A DNA stretch of 64,000 nt from Natribaculum luteum. Lineage in GTDB: Archaea; Halobacteriota; Halobacteria; Halobacteriales; Natrialbaceae. The stretch covers positions 496,001 through 560,000 of the forward strand of contig NZ_CP095398.1 of assembly GCF_023008545.1 (NCBI RefSeq), in the 5' to 3' direction. Positions 7,520-15,923 of the stretch are shown here, one piece after another (positions within the stretch are counted from its first letter, which is position 1; each line of letters opens with the position of its first letter). Below the pieces are notes generated by a model. The model worked only from the letters and a program-made list of their open reading frames with translations. It searched no databases and was not told where the DNA came from. The translations under genes were made by a program, and so were the position numbers.

Positions 7520-9343
7520 ATGGGTACTGACGACTCCGAGTCTTCTCGTACCGAACAGGGAACCTCGGAGGACGAGAGCACGACGCAGTCGAGGTTCTCA
7601 TCGAATTCGTCCCGTTCGGAGCACCCGCCGAATCGATCTGACGATCTGAACAGAGTGGACATCACCGAGCGATCGAACACTGCCGACCAGACGAGTGACG
7701 CTGACCAGCCGACCGACCCCTCACAGTCGACCGACACCTCACAGTCGAACGATGTTCTTCGGCTGGACGATACTATTCGTTCGACCGACACTCCCCAGTC
7801 GGACAACACTCTCCCCTCGGGCGACGCTCTCCCCTCGGACGACGCTCTCCAGTCGACCGATGGCGATCGATCGGACACTGCAGAACGAACGGACGTTCGA
7901 ACCGAGAACGTACAGCCTGAAGACGACCCGACCACGGGAACAGAACAGACTGCGAAAACAGAACCGACCACGGGAACAGAATTGGCCACAGAAGCGGAGG
8001 ATGGGTCACTCTCCAGTTCGAGCCCGTCGAGCACTGAACCGGATGATGACTCCCGGTCGATCGAGGAAATGCTACTGGAGTTCGACGATCAGAAAGGATT
8101 GATCCGCGAGCGATCACTCCTCGATCCGAACTACATCGTCGAGGAGAACCGGATCGTCGGCCGTGACGAGCAGCTCCAGGAGGTCACGAAGATGCTCCGG
8201 GTCGCACTCGGTGACAATCGACCGCCGAACCTCTTCCTCTATGGACCGTCCGGGACTGGCAAATCGCTCATCACGAAAGCCGTCTGCAAGAACATCAGTC
8301 GCATCTGTAAATCTCGAGATATCCGCTTCGGGACGATCGAGGTCAACTGCCAGGACCTCGATACGCTCGGCGTCGCGGTGTACGAACTCGCCAGTCGCGC
8401 TGCAGAGGAAGCCGGCGTCAGCGTCGAGGTTCCGAAACACGGCGTCGCGACGAAAGAGAAGTGGGACGAACTGTACCGGATCGTCAACGAGAACTTCGAT
8501 TCGGTCGTGTTCGTCCTCGACGAACTGGACATGCTCGTGGGCCGACGCGACAAACAGGAGCCGGCGTTTTCCCGTCTGCTCTACCAGCTGTCGCGAGCCG
8601 GTGCCAACGACGACCTGGCCGCGTACATTTCGGTCGTCGCGATCTCGAACGACACGAAGATGATGGAGTCGGTCGGCAGCCGGGCGTTGAGTTCGTTTAC
8701 GCCCGAAGACGTCCACTTCGACGACTACGACGCGAACCAGTTGCAGGCCATTCTCCGTCGCCGACAGGATGCCTTCTACGAGGGCGTCCTGGACGACGAC
8801 GTCATCCCGCTCGCTGCCGCGTTCGCCGCCCAGACTCACGGTGACGCGCGGAAGGCGATCGACCTGATGCGCGTCGCCGGCGAACTTGCCGAGCGGGAGG
8901 GCGACGAGCGCGTTCGCGAAGCGCACGTCCGACGCGCCCAGGACAAAGTCGAGAAGAACCGCGTCCTCGAGGTCGTTCGCGGTATCAGTACGCAAAAGAA
9001 GCTCTGTCTGTACGCAACTGCTGCCGTCGCCGCGGAAACCGATGACGGCACGGCCCGCAGTACGACGGGCTACCGGGTCTACGAGTTCATGACCGACGCG
9101 ATCGACGCCGATCAGTATCACCAGGAGACCTACGTCAACAAGATGAAAGAGTTGACGACGTACTCGCTGGTCGACTTCGAACGCCGGAGCCACGGTCCGA
9201 GTTCGGGCATGTTCCTCGAGTTCCAGTTCGGCGAGCGACCCGAGACGATCCTCGAGACGCTTCGTGAAGACTCTCGCATCGACGCCGTCGCTCCCGCCGA
9301 AGTCCAGTCGGTCGTGAGAGCACAACTCCGCAATACGACGTGA
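7520..9343 (+). CDS. orc1: Orc1/Cdc6 replication initiator with long acidic N-terminal tail
   Basis: 607 aa origin-binding AAA+ ATPase. The core starts at about residue 185 (EEMLLEFDDQKGLIRERSLL). Walker A is GPSGTGKS (~243-250) and Walker B VVFVLDELDML (~330). The sensor and lid regions follow, then a C-terminal winged helix (TGYRVYEF...SYVDFER-type region, ~505-600). The first ~180 residues are disordered Ser/Thr/Asp/Gln-rich repeats, whereas typical haloarchaeal Orc1 proteins are ~380-450 aa. It would bind the flanking iterons and load the MCM helicase. Degenerate inverted iterons in its promoter suggest autoregulation. Confidence 0.93.
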   Translation: MGTDDSESSRTEQGTSEDESTTQSRFSSNSSRSEHPPNRSDDLNRVDITERSNTADQTSDADQPTDPSQSTDTSQSNDVLRLDDTIRSTDTPQSDNTLPSGDALPSDDALQSTDGDRSDTAERTDVRTENVQPEDDPTTGTEQTAKTEPTTGTELATEAEDGSLSSSSPSSTEPDDDSRSIEEMLLEFDDQKGLIRERSLLDPNYIVEENRIVGRDEQLQEVTKMLRVALGDNRPPNLFLYGPSGTGKSLITKAVCKNISRICKSRDIRFGTIEVNCQDLDTLGVAVYELASRAAEEAGVSVEVPKHGVATKEKWDELYRIVNENFDSVVFVLDELDMLVGRRDKQEPAFSRLLYQLSRAGANDDLAAYISVVAISNDTKMMESVGSRALSSFTPEDVHFDDYDANQLQAILRRRQDAFYEGVLDDDVIPLAAAFAAQTHGDARKAIDLMRVAGELAEREGDERVREAHVRRAQDKVEKNRVLEVVRGISTQKKLCLYATAAVAAETDDGTARSTTGYRVYEFMTDAIDADQYHQETYVNKMKELTTYSLVDFERRSHGPSSGMFLEFQFGERPETILETLREDSRIDAVAPAEVQSVVRAQLRNTT

Positions 9344-9444
9344 CTGGCCGCGAATCGCTAGGGGTCACGCCTCGAGGCACTCGACTTGCTCCTCCTGTAG
9401 AATACGATGAGAAGCTGCCAGATCGTGTTCCGATCGAACTGGTG

Positions 9445-9816
9445 GCACCCCTCTATCGATGTGTACCGTTTGACTGGTATCGTATCACACTGAAACGGTA
9501 CAGTGGCATCGATTTCGCTGTGAGGAGCTGGCTTTCGACGTTCGAGTACGTTTCCGATTCGTTTCACAATCTGAGACACGACACACCTCTATCGAAGTGT
9601 AATTGGCTGTATTAGGGGCCCTATTGCTCGATTTGCCCTCTCGTATCCCGTGTCCTCGCTCGACCCACAGCTTGGTTAAGTAGGCCGCGAGCTGGGATGT
9701 GCACCGCTGGACACCCCTCTATCGATGTGTTTTCAGTCCGTCTTCGACAACGGCCCACCCCTCTATCGATGTGTTCCAGTACGGCGATATGCGGTCGACA
9801 CCCCTTTATCGAAGTG
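9445..9816 (+). repeat. origin iterons, downstream array
   Basis: Five plus-strand copies lie at 9445-9463, 9581-9599, 9711-9729, 9755-9773 and 9798-9816. Variants are CGAAGTG in place of CGATGTG (second and fifth) and CCCCTTTATC (fifth). The last three are spaced 44 and 43 bp start to start, about four helical turns, which would place initiator molecules on the same face of the DNA. No gene is evident from 9344 to about 9965. Confidence 0.88.
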
Positions 9817-9967
9817 TTTGTCCGATTGCCCGGTTGACAGACTGTACGGTGACGAAGCGCTCAATTTTTCGATCAACGTTTTCGTTTCGACAATACCTGT
9901 GGAGAGTGCGCTCCCTGCGGATTCGGACCCAGAACTCGTCTTGAGCAACGGGACGGGTCAATAAAGT

Positions 9968-10118
9968 GTGTCGTGGAAACAGGAAGCCACGGGTCGGGCG
10001 ACCCGTGGTAATTCACAGATTTGCGAGGCGGATGCCACGGGGTCGTCCGGAAATCGAAGATTTCCGTGATCACGAGAATCGAAGATTCTCGAACGACTTG
10101 ACCCCGAGGCAGTTGGCC
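9968..10118 (-). mobile_element. orphan right end / reRNA-like region of a TnpB element
   Basis: Read on the minus strand it contains AACTGCCTCGGGGTCAAGTC, two hairpins (GAATC/GATTC and GAAATC/GATTTC type), CGACCCCGTGGCA and the terminal palindrome CACGGGTCGCCCGACCCGTG. The same ordered blocks recur at 27222-27395. In TnpB elements the structured right end encodes the guide RNA, but no tnpB is attached here. It is called a solo end; expression is unknown. Confidence 0.5.
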
Positions 10119-10144
10119 GGTGTCAACATGACCACGAATAGCCT

Positions 10145-10735
10145 TCACAGGATGGTGATGACACCACTGAAGAGAAAGAGCGTCACGACGAGTCGTCCCA
10201 GACTCCCCACAAACGTGGCGATCACGAACTTCAGATAGTCCTCCTCGAGGATTGCGAACGCGTAAATCGAGAGCGTATCCGGGAAGAACGGGACACACAG
10301 GGCGAGGGCCAGTCCACCGTATCCATATCGTCGAGCGAGCAAAACGGTCCGTCGTTCAGACCACTTGATGACGTCAAACCGCGACCGACGCAACCACCGA
10401 ACGATCGGGCCAGCCTGTTTCGCCTCTTGTCCGAGATGGAAGGCCACCAGACTACCAACGGCTTTCCCCATCGCACTGACGCCCATAATGAGACCAAGGT
10501 GTCCCCAGAGTGGGACCCCAAAGTCGAGGGGAGCAGCAAGTACGACCTCACTAGGACCAGGAAGCACGAACGCGATCAAAAACGAGTAGACAAAGATGAT
10601 TCCCAGACCGGGCCAGCCAGTCGCGCTATCAACCGCCGTCTGTCCGTACTCGAGGAGGCTGGTTGCGTGAGTACTGGACACGAACGCAACTACGCAGTGA
10701 TACAGCAAGCCCAGAGTAGTCGTGACAAGAGACAT
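10145..10735 (-). CDS. VTT/DedA-like (SNARE-associated Golgi) membrane protein
   Basis: 196 aa with about five membrane segments. The VTT-family region contains FVLPGPSEVVLAAPLDFG and IMGVSAMGKAVGSLVAFHLG, followed by RRYGYGGLALALCVPFFPDT, the re-entrant helix motif of DedA/YqaA proteins. Some members act as lipid scramblases or in membrane homeostasis; the substrate here is unknown. The start at 10735 lies 4 bp beyond the stop of the upstream CNNM gene, so the two are probably co-transcribed. Confidence 0.85.
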   Translation of the reverse strand: MSLVTTTLGLLYHCVVAFVSSTHATSLLEYGQTAVDSATGWPGLGIIFVYSFLIAFVLPGPSEVVLAAPLDFGVPLWGHLGLIMGVSAMGKAVGSLVAFHLGQEAKQAGPIVRWLRRSRFDVIKWSERRTVLLARRYGYGGLALALCVPFFPDTLSIYAFAILEEDYLKFVIATFVGSLGRLVVTLFLFSGVITIL

Positions 10736-10739
10736 CTAC

Positions 10740-12146
10740 TTACTCGACGGTGGGAACGTTAGCCGAGTCTGCGCTCTCTGACTCGACGGTTGACTCTGTG
10801 GAATTCTTCGACCGGTCGGTGCGGATCCGAACCTGCGTTATGCGGGTCTGGTCGATCGTCTCGACCCGCAGTTGGACAGCGCCAACGTCGAACGTTTCGC
10901 CCTGCTCGACGAGCCGTCCAGCCCGGTTGAACAGGAGGCCTGCAATCGTCTCGAACTCCTCTCCGTCCGGAAGATCTAGCCCGAGTCGCTCGTTCACGGC
11001 GGCGATATCCACATCACCGCGAACCAGCGCTGTCGTCTCGTCAAGTTCTGTAACTGGTGCATCTTCTGTCCCTTCGAGAATCTCGCCGACAATCTCCTCG
11101 GTGAGGTCCTCGACCGTCACGAGTCCCTCCGTCGTTCCGAATTCGTCGATGACGACCGCCATCTGGGTTCGCGAGGTCTGCATCTCGCCAAGCAGTTCAT
11201 CTACAGGTTTACTTTCCGGAACGTGGTGGGGCGGATCCAAGAGCTCGAGCTCGCCAAGAGGCGTATCTTCAGCACTACCGCTCCGTTGGGCTGCGATGAG
11301 TGCGTGAATATCCGCGGTTCCGACGATATTGTCCAGGGAATCAGCATACACCGGAAGACGTCGGTGCCCGCTTTCGAGACAGCGAGTGGTTGCGTCGTTG
11401 AGCGTTGCCTCTTTGTCGATGCCGACGACGTCCAATCGCGGCGTCATCACCTCTTTAGCGATCGTGTTTCGGAATCGGAAGATACGCTGAAACATCTCCC
11501 GTTCCTCCTCGTCGATGACGCCCTCGCGTTCTCCCGTTCGGATCATCTCCTGAATTTCGTCGCGCGTCACGTACGAGTCCTCGATCGCAGCGCCTCCCCC
11601 AGTCAAGTGATTGATGAATCGTGTGAGATGATCGAAGACGACGACCAGTGGAAACAGTACGTATTCGGAGAGTTTGAGCGGTCTGGCAACCCGTAACGCC
11701 CACGACTCCGTGTTCTCGACGGCATACGATTTCGGGGCACTTTCACCGAAGAGCAGGACGATCGCCGTAATACCGAACGTTGAGACGAGTACTGCGGCCC
11801 CGGGATCGAAATAGAAGCCGACGATGGCAGTCGAAATTGAGGACATCGCGATGTTGACGAGATTGTTCCCGACGAGGATCGTCACGAGCAGCCGGTGTGG
11901 GTTCGACTTGAGGTCGGCGACCGTTTCAGCACTGGCTGTTCCCTGCTCGACGAGGGCGTCGATACGATGTTTGGCGAGTGAGAACAACGCAATTTCGGAC
12001 GATGAGAAGAACGCGGAAAGACCGAGGAGCACGAGGAGAACCGCAGTCCCGATAAGGGTAATCGACGTCTCCGAGTAAAGCCCGTCGACGCTGATTGCGA
12101 GGATCGCGCTCACTGAATCGGCCTCGAGCGGAGTAGTGAGGTGCAT
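10740..12146 (-). CDS. CNNM/CorC-type membrane protein (DUF21, CBS pair, CorC-HlyC)
   Basis: 468 aa. The DUF21 membrane domain spans ~30-215 with the hallmark FFSSSEIALFSLAKHRID. Two CBS domains span ~230-350 (VMTPRLDVVGID start; MAVVIDEFGTTEGLVTVEDL at the end of the second). A CorC/HlyC domain follows at ~365-440 (RGDVDIAAVNERLGLDLP). The family is linked to Mg2+/Co2+ or Na+ transport, regulated by nucleotides at the CBS pair. The acidic tail is haloarchaeal. It is followed by the VTT gene at 4 bp; a divergent UspA gene starts 238 bp away. Confidence 0.9.
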   Translation of the reverse strand: MHLTTPLEADSVSAILAISVDGLYSETSITLIGTAVLLVLLGLSAFFSSSEIALFSLAKHRIDALVEQGTASAETVADLKSNPHRLLVTILVGNNLVNIAMSSISTAIVGFYFDPGAAVLVSTFGITAIVLLFGESAPKSYAVENTESWALRVARPLKLSEYVLFPLVVVFDHLTRFINHLTGGGAAIEDSYVTRDEIQEMIRTGEREGVIDEEEREMFQRIFRFRNTIAKEVMTPRLDVVGIDKEATLNDATTRCLESGHRRLPVYADSLDNIVGTADIHALIAAQRSGSAEDTPLGELELLDPPHHVPESKPVDELLGEMQTSRTQMAVVIDEFGTTEGLVTVEDLTEEIVGEILEGTEDAPVTELDETTALVRGDVDIAAVNERLGLDLPDGEEFETIAGLLFNRAGRLVEQGETFDVGAVQLRVETIDQTRITQVRIRTDRSKNSTESTVESESADSANVPTVE

Positions 12147-12384
12147 TTCCTAACATTCGTTCCTGTTTCAGACGCTGCTATAGGCTTTTGGATGGATCAC
12201 GCTGGCTCCCGGTGAAGCGTTCGCGTGAACGATCGATCGGTGTTGGTACGAACGGTCGTTCGACAGGAGGTGCTGCTCGTCGCACAACGTCTCGGAACTC
12301 ACGTATGTTCGAAGACGCGGTGGAGAAACCACACTCGTGAAAACACCTTAGAAAACACCCCCCGTATAGGGTCGTATTGGGAGT

Positions 12385-13254
12385 ATGTACCAGAACATCC
12401 TGTTTCCCGTCGACGACAGCGAGGACTCTAGCGATATTCTCCACCACGTCGGGGAACTCGCGCACTGGGCAGACGCAACGATCGACCTCTTGTTCGTTGC
12501 GGATACGACACGCGATAGCGTCACTGTCGTCGAAAACAGGGTGGTCGACGCGCTCGTCCAGGAAGGCGAGGACGTCGTCGAGGAGGCGAGCAAGACACTG
12601 GAGACCCTCGGTCTCGAGCACAAGACTGACGTAGTGCAGGGGAATCCAGCACCCACGATCGTCGACTACGCCGATCGGTACGGGCACGATTTGATCGTGA
12701 TGTCCACTCACGCTCGAAAGGGGCTGTCACGGTATCTCCAAGGTAGCGTCAGCGAGAAGGTCGTCCGTCTCTCAAAGGTGCCCGTCCTCACCGCGAGAAT
12801 GCAGCCCGACGAGCAGCTGGCGTTCCCCTACGAGAACGTTCTCGTTCCAACGGATGGCAGTGCTGGCGCAACCCAGGCCGCGCAACATGGAGTAGCGTTC
12901 GCGGAGTCGCTCGAAGCGACCGTTCACGTCCTCTCTGTCGTGGACGACGCATCGACCGGCCTCGATGTTCGGTCGACTGGTTCCGAACAGGATCACGAAC
13001 AGGCAGCGACCGAAGCCATAGAGGAAGTCATCACAGAAGCGGAGACACACGGCGTTACCGATACGGTACAACAGATCGAGCATGGTGATTCTGCCGATGC
13101 AATCCTCGACTATATCGATGCCAACAGTATCGACGTTGTCGTGATGGGAACGACAGGAAGACGCGACACGGATCGGATCCTCCTCGGAAGCATCGCCGAA
13201 AAGACAGTCCGATCTGCACCAGTGCCCGTCCTCACGATCGGCGGAGCAGAGTAG
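12385..13254 (+). CDS. tandem universal stress protein (UspA-UspA)
   Basis: 289 aa with two UspA domains (residues ~1-140 and ~148-289). The second has the canonical ATP-binding pattern GTTGRRDTDRILLGS. In the first the equivalent is STHARKGLSRYLQGS, lacking the leading glycines, so only one domain is likely to bind ATP well. Cytoplasmic stress protein. It starts at ATG 12385, divergent from the CNNM gene, and ends before the LE hairpin of a TnpB element. Confidence 0.9.
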   Translation: MYQNILFPVDDSEDSSDILHHVGELAHWADATIDLLFVADTTRDSVTVVENRVVDALVQEGEDVVEEASKTLETLGLEHKTDVVQGNPAPTIVDYADRYGHDLIVMSTHARKGLSRYLQGSVSEKVVRLSKVPVLTARMQPDEQLAFPYENVLVPTDGSAGATQAAQHGVAFAESLEATVHVLSVVDDASTGLDVRSTGSEQDHEQAATEAIEEVITEAETHGVTDTVQQIEHGDSADAILDYIDANSIDVVVMGTTGRRDTDRILLGSIAEKTVRSAPVPVLTIGGAE

Positions 13255-13470
13255 TACGTCGACGCGATCCCCGACAACAGCGGCGACGATCGTCAGTGAG
13301 ACGCGCTCGAAGAACGGCGCCAGCCCACTATCTTCTTACAGCGAGAGAATCCCGGCGTTTACGCCGGGCGTGAATCGCGTCACTCAACTACGCGAACCAC
13401 CGCTCGACAGCAGACCGGATATTCCACGTTAACCCAAACCATTAAGTAAATTTCCCTACATGGGCTATAT

Positions 13471-14721
13471 ATGGCGATTGAGGTCACGCGCACCTACGTT
13501 GGTTCCATCCAGAACCACCAACAGGTCAGCGATGGTCTCGATTCGCTCGGCGACTCCGCCTCGAAGATCTGGAACGTCGCACGCTGGACAGCTGATCGTA
13601 TCTGGGAGGTAACCGGCGAAATCCCCGATGACGGAACGCTGAAAGCGTACATGAAGAACCAACCCTGCTGGAAAGACCTGAACGCACAATCCAGTCAGAA
13701 AGTCATCGAAGAACTTTCTGACGCTTTTCAGTCGTGGTTCGACCTGCGACACAAGGACGACGAGGCGAATCCGCCCGGCTACCGCAAACATGGCGACACA
13801 CGTCCCAGGAGTACGGTCACGTTCAAGGCAGACGGGTTCAAACACGATCCAGAGAACAACCGCGTCCGCCTCTCGAAAGGCTCGAACCTGAAAGAGAACT
13901 GGTCGGACTTCATCCTCTGCGAGTACCAGACACGCCCAGACGTTGACCTCACAGAAGTCAACAGCGTGCAGAACGTTCGAGCCGTCTGGAACGGCGACGA
14001 GTGGGAACTGCACTTCGTCTGCAAAGTCGAACTCGAAACCAACGACTCATCAGGAGATGGCGTGGCAGGGATCGACCTCGGCATCAAGAACATCGCCACG
14101 GTCGCGTACCCCGACGAGTACGTCCTGTACCCCGGCAACTCGCTCAAACAGGACAAGCACTACTTCAAACGTGCCGAGTACGACACCGAAGGGGAGAACG
14201 GCCCCTCGGAGAAGTCGAGGTGGGCACGCCGGAAACTCGCTGACCGAGAGACACACTTCTACCACGTTCTCACGGACACCATCATCACGGAGTGTGTCGA
14301 ACGCGGTGTTGGCACGCTCGCGGTGAGTTGGCCCGAAGACGTGCGAGAGTCCGACTGGGGCAAGACCGGTAACAAGAAGTTGCACTCGTGGGCGTTTGAC
14401 CGTATCTACCAGTACCTCGAATACAAGGGCGAGATTCGTGGTGTCGAGGTGCTGAAAGAGAACGAGTGGGAGACGTCGAAGACCTGCTCACGGTGTGGAG
14501 ACGACACGAAATCAAACCGGGTCGAACGTGGGCTGTACGTCTGCTCGTCGTGCGAGTTGGTCGGGAACGCGGATTGTAACGGGGCGGAGAATATGCGTCA
14601 GAAGATAACTCCGAGTCCTCACGGTGAGGATAGGAGTAACGGCTGTGTGGCACAGCCATCGGTACACCTGTTCGACCGCGAGAGCGGGACGTTCAAAACG
14701 AGAGAACAGGCCGTATCGTAG
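13471..14721 (+). CDS. tnpB: TnpB RNA-guided nuclease, intact
   Basis: 416 aa. The N-terminal WED/REC-like part has TYVGSIQNHQQVSDG and ARSTVTF-type segments. RuvC-I Asp lies in AGIDLGIKNIATV (~198), the RuvC-II acidic residue near LAVSWPEDV (~290). The zinc finger CSRCGDDTKSN...YVCSSC spans ~335-360, and RuvC-III Asp is in GNADCNGAENMRQ (~370). All catalytic acids are present. It acts with a guide RNA from its 3' end to cut DNA at donor sites. This is the only full-length TnpB in the window. Confidence 0.93.
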   Translation: MAIEVTRTYVGSIQNHQQVSDGLDSLGDSASKIWNVARWTADRIWEVTGEIPDDGTLKAYMKNQPCWKDLNAQSSQKVIEELSDAFQSWFDLRHKDDEANPPGYRKHGDTRPRSTVTFKADGFKHDPENNRVRLSKGSNLKENWSDFILCEYQTRPDVDLTEVNSVQNVRAVWNGDEWELHFVCKVELETNDSSGDGVAGIDLGIKNIATVAYPDEYVLYPGNSLKQDKHYFKRAEYDTEGENGPSEKSRWARRKLADRETHFYHVLTDTIITECVERGVGTLAVSWPEDVRESDWGKTGNKKLHSWAFDRIYQYLEYKGEIRGVEVLKENEWETSKTCSRCGDDTKSNRVERGLYVCSSCELVGNADCNGAENMRQKITPSPHGEDRSNGCVAQPSVHLFDRESGTFKTREQAVS

Positions 14722-14822
14722 ACCAGCAAATATCCCAACCTGCGGTACGGGAAGCCTCGCCGTCGTCGGGCGTAGCCCGACTGCCTGAGGGATCTTCGAT
14801 CCCTCTCCGTTTACGGCGAGGA
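14700..14822 (+). ncRNA. putative reRNA (omegaRNA) at the tnpB 3' end
   Basis: Directly behind the tnpB stop lie GCCTCGCCG, GTCGGGCGTAGCCCGAC (stem-loop), GAGGGATCTTCGATCCCTC (stem-loop) and a closing CGGCGAGGAGGATGTCA. CTCGCCG/CGGCGAG can pair to enclose the two inner hairpins. This is the expected site and shape of the guide-RNA scaffold; the guide would be the flanking bases just beyond ~14822. Expression is inferred, not shown. Confidence 0.55.
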
Positions 14823-14907
14823 GGATGTCACCGGGAGACCTGTGTCCTCGCCAAGCGATGTACTGGTTCCACGCGAGTTCCACCTGGTGGGACGAGCGCG
14901 GACGGGA

Positions 14908-15207
14908 TTACGTTCGCCATCTGTCGTTGCGCTGGCCCCGTGCCAGAGACCACGGCGAAGCCAGGGGCCACTTCCCCCGTGGTACTTCACTAGGTGTTAT
15001 CGACTTCGAAAAGTCGTCGGGTCTGCTCGAACCGCCGCTGCGCTCGTCGTCAGTCGCCGGCGCTCTCTGAATCGGGCTCGAGTCGAGGTAGGAAATCTCC
15101 TCTTCGATGACCTCGCGCTCGAAGTAGAGGAGTTCCACGGCGAGTACGACGAGGGCGATACCGAGCACGGCGTAGAACGTCCCTCGCTCTGCGATGTACA
15201 GGCGACT
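14908..15207 (-). pseudogene. membrane-protein fragment
   Basis: A minus-strand frame reads RSRLYIAERGTFYAVLGIAL, then VVLAVELLYFEREVIEEEIS, followed by an Asp/Ser-rich tail. It contains one membrane helix and an amphipathic acidic segment, but no start codon at a sensible position; upstream it runs into a transposon end at ~15217. It is probably the 3' part of a truncated gene. Family not recognised. Confidence 0.4.
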
Positions 15208-15216
15208 TCGACGCGC

Positions 15217-15271
15217 TCAAAACTAGACAGCGAGGCGGATTCCCCCACCGTGTGCGGGGCAGTTGACAGCG
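15217..15271 (+). repeat. solo IS200/IS605-type end (copy 1)
   Basis: Blocks AACTAGACAGCGAGGCGGAT and CCACCGTGTGCGGGGCAGTT, then GAC. The same two blocks, nearly identical, occur at 23869-23921. Parts recur at 29018-29066, 29247-29280 and, inverted beside a TnpB relic, at 35043-35080. The hairpin is imperfect in this copy. Confidence 0.6.
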
Positions 15272-15283
15272 TGGATTTCCGTC

Positions 15284-15922
15284 TCACTCGACGAGGCTGG
15301 CGACCATCCTCGAGACGTGCTCGATCTCGTCTTGGTTGATGCCGTGGCCCATTCCCTCGTAGAGACGTCTGGTCACGTCGCCGTTCAACTGCGCGAGAAT
15401 CGCTGCCGAGTCGTGGACTCGCTTCTCTGGAATGTGCGGATCGACGTCGCTACAGCCGAGGAACGCGGGCGTTCCCTCGAGGTCGCCTTCGTAGTCGTCC
15501 GGATCGATCGTTTCACCGATGAGACCGCCGCTCAGGACGGCGAGACCGCCGTAACGCGTGGGATTGCAGGCGACGTATTCGCTGGCCAGACACGCACCCT
15601 GGGAGAATCCCAGCACCAGGATCTGCTCGGTCGGGATACCGGCATCGTTCGCCTCGGTTACGGCGTCGTCGATCGCCTGTAATCCCGACGATCGGCCAGG
15701 TTCGTTCGCCTCGACTGGCGCGGTGAACGCGTTCGGATACCAGGTGTTTCGAGCCGCCTGCGGTGCGAGGTACGCGACGCTGGACTGGTCGAACTCGTCG
15801 GCCATCTGGACGATACTTCGTGCAGTCGCGCCTCGTCCATGGACGAGGACGACCGCCGCCTCGGCGTCTGCTATGGACGTTCCGGCCGTCACGAGAGGCT
15901 GATCCTGATGAGGTCCAGTCAC
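15284..15922 (-). CDS. alpha/beta-hydrolase esterase, MhqD-like
   Basis: 212 aa from GTG 15922, one base after the stop of the upstream dioxygenase gene. Phospholipase/carboxylesterase family: VVLVHGRGATARS (oxyanion region), nucleophile Ser in LVLGFSQGACLAS (~105), Asp in FLGCSDVDPHIP and His in YEGMGHGIN. In Bacillus a homologous hydrolase (MhqD) is co-regulated with ring-cleaving dioxygenase MhqO and DoxX-like MhqP in the quinone response. The order here (DoxX, dioxygenase, hydrolase) is consistent with such a role. The substrate is not determinable from sequence. Confidence 0.85.
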   Translation of the reverse strand: MTGPHQDQPLVTAGTSIADAEAAVVLVHGRGATARSIVQMADEFDQSSVAYLAPQAARNTWYPNAFTAPVEANEPGRSSGLQAIDDAVTEANDAGIPTEQILVLGFSQGACLASEYVACNPTRYGGLAVLSGGLIGETIDPDDYEGDLEGTPAFLGCSDVDPHIPEKRVHDSAAILAQLNGDVTRRLYEGMGHGINQDEIEHVSRMVASLVE

Positions 15923-15923
15923 G

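Larger units (their letters stand above)
6838..9816. other. replication origin region: orc1/cdc6 with flanking iterons
   Basis: About ten copies of a 19-bp iteron flank a single orc1/cdc6 gene, five on each side. This is the standard organisation of haloarchaeal origins, where Orc1/Cdc6 binds origin-recognition-box-like repeats beside its own gene. AT-rich stretches suitable for unwinding lie between repeats, for example 7190-7245. No second initiator (repH or a Rep gene) is visible. Whether it fires as the main origin of a megaplasmid or is a dormant or secondary origin cannot be told from sequence. Confidence 0.85.
13337..14822 (+). mobile_element. IS1341-type (TnpB-only) element
   Basis: The left end contains the hairpin CCCGGCGTTTACGCCGGG (~13350). 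A non-coding stretch leads to tnpB (13471-14721). The right end is structured DNA ending in GGCGAGGAGGATGTCA, the terminus seen again at 25081 and 45480. There is no TnpA (Y1/HUH) gene, so it cannot transpose alone. No target duplication is expected in this family. Confidence 0.75.

Noticed and set aside
6838-9816. The repeated 19-mers might be a CRISPR array
   Set aside because: Copies are spaced irregularly (43 to several hundred bp), some are inverted, and a gene lies between them. They fit origin iterons.
13471-14721. TnpB might be a Cas12-type CRISPR effector
   Set aside because: There is no repeat-spacer array or cas1/cas2 nearby, and the length and transposon ends fit TnpB.
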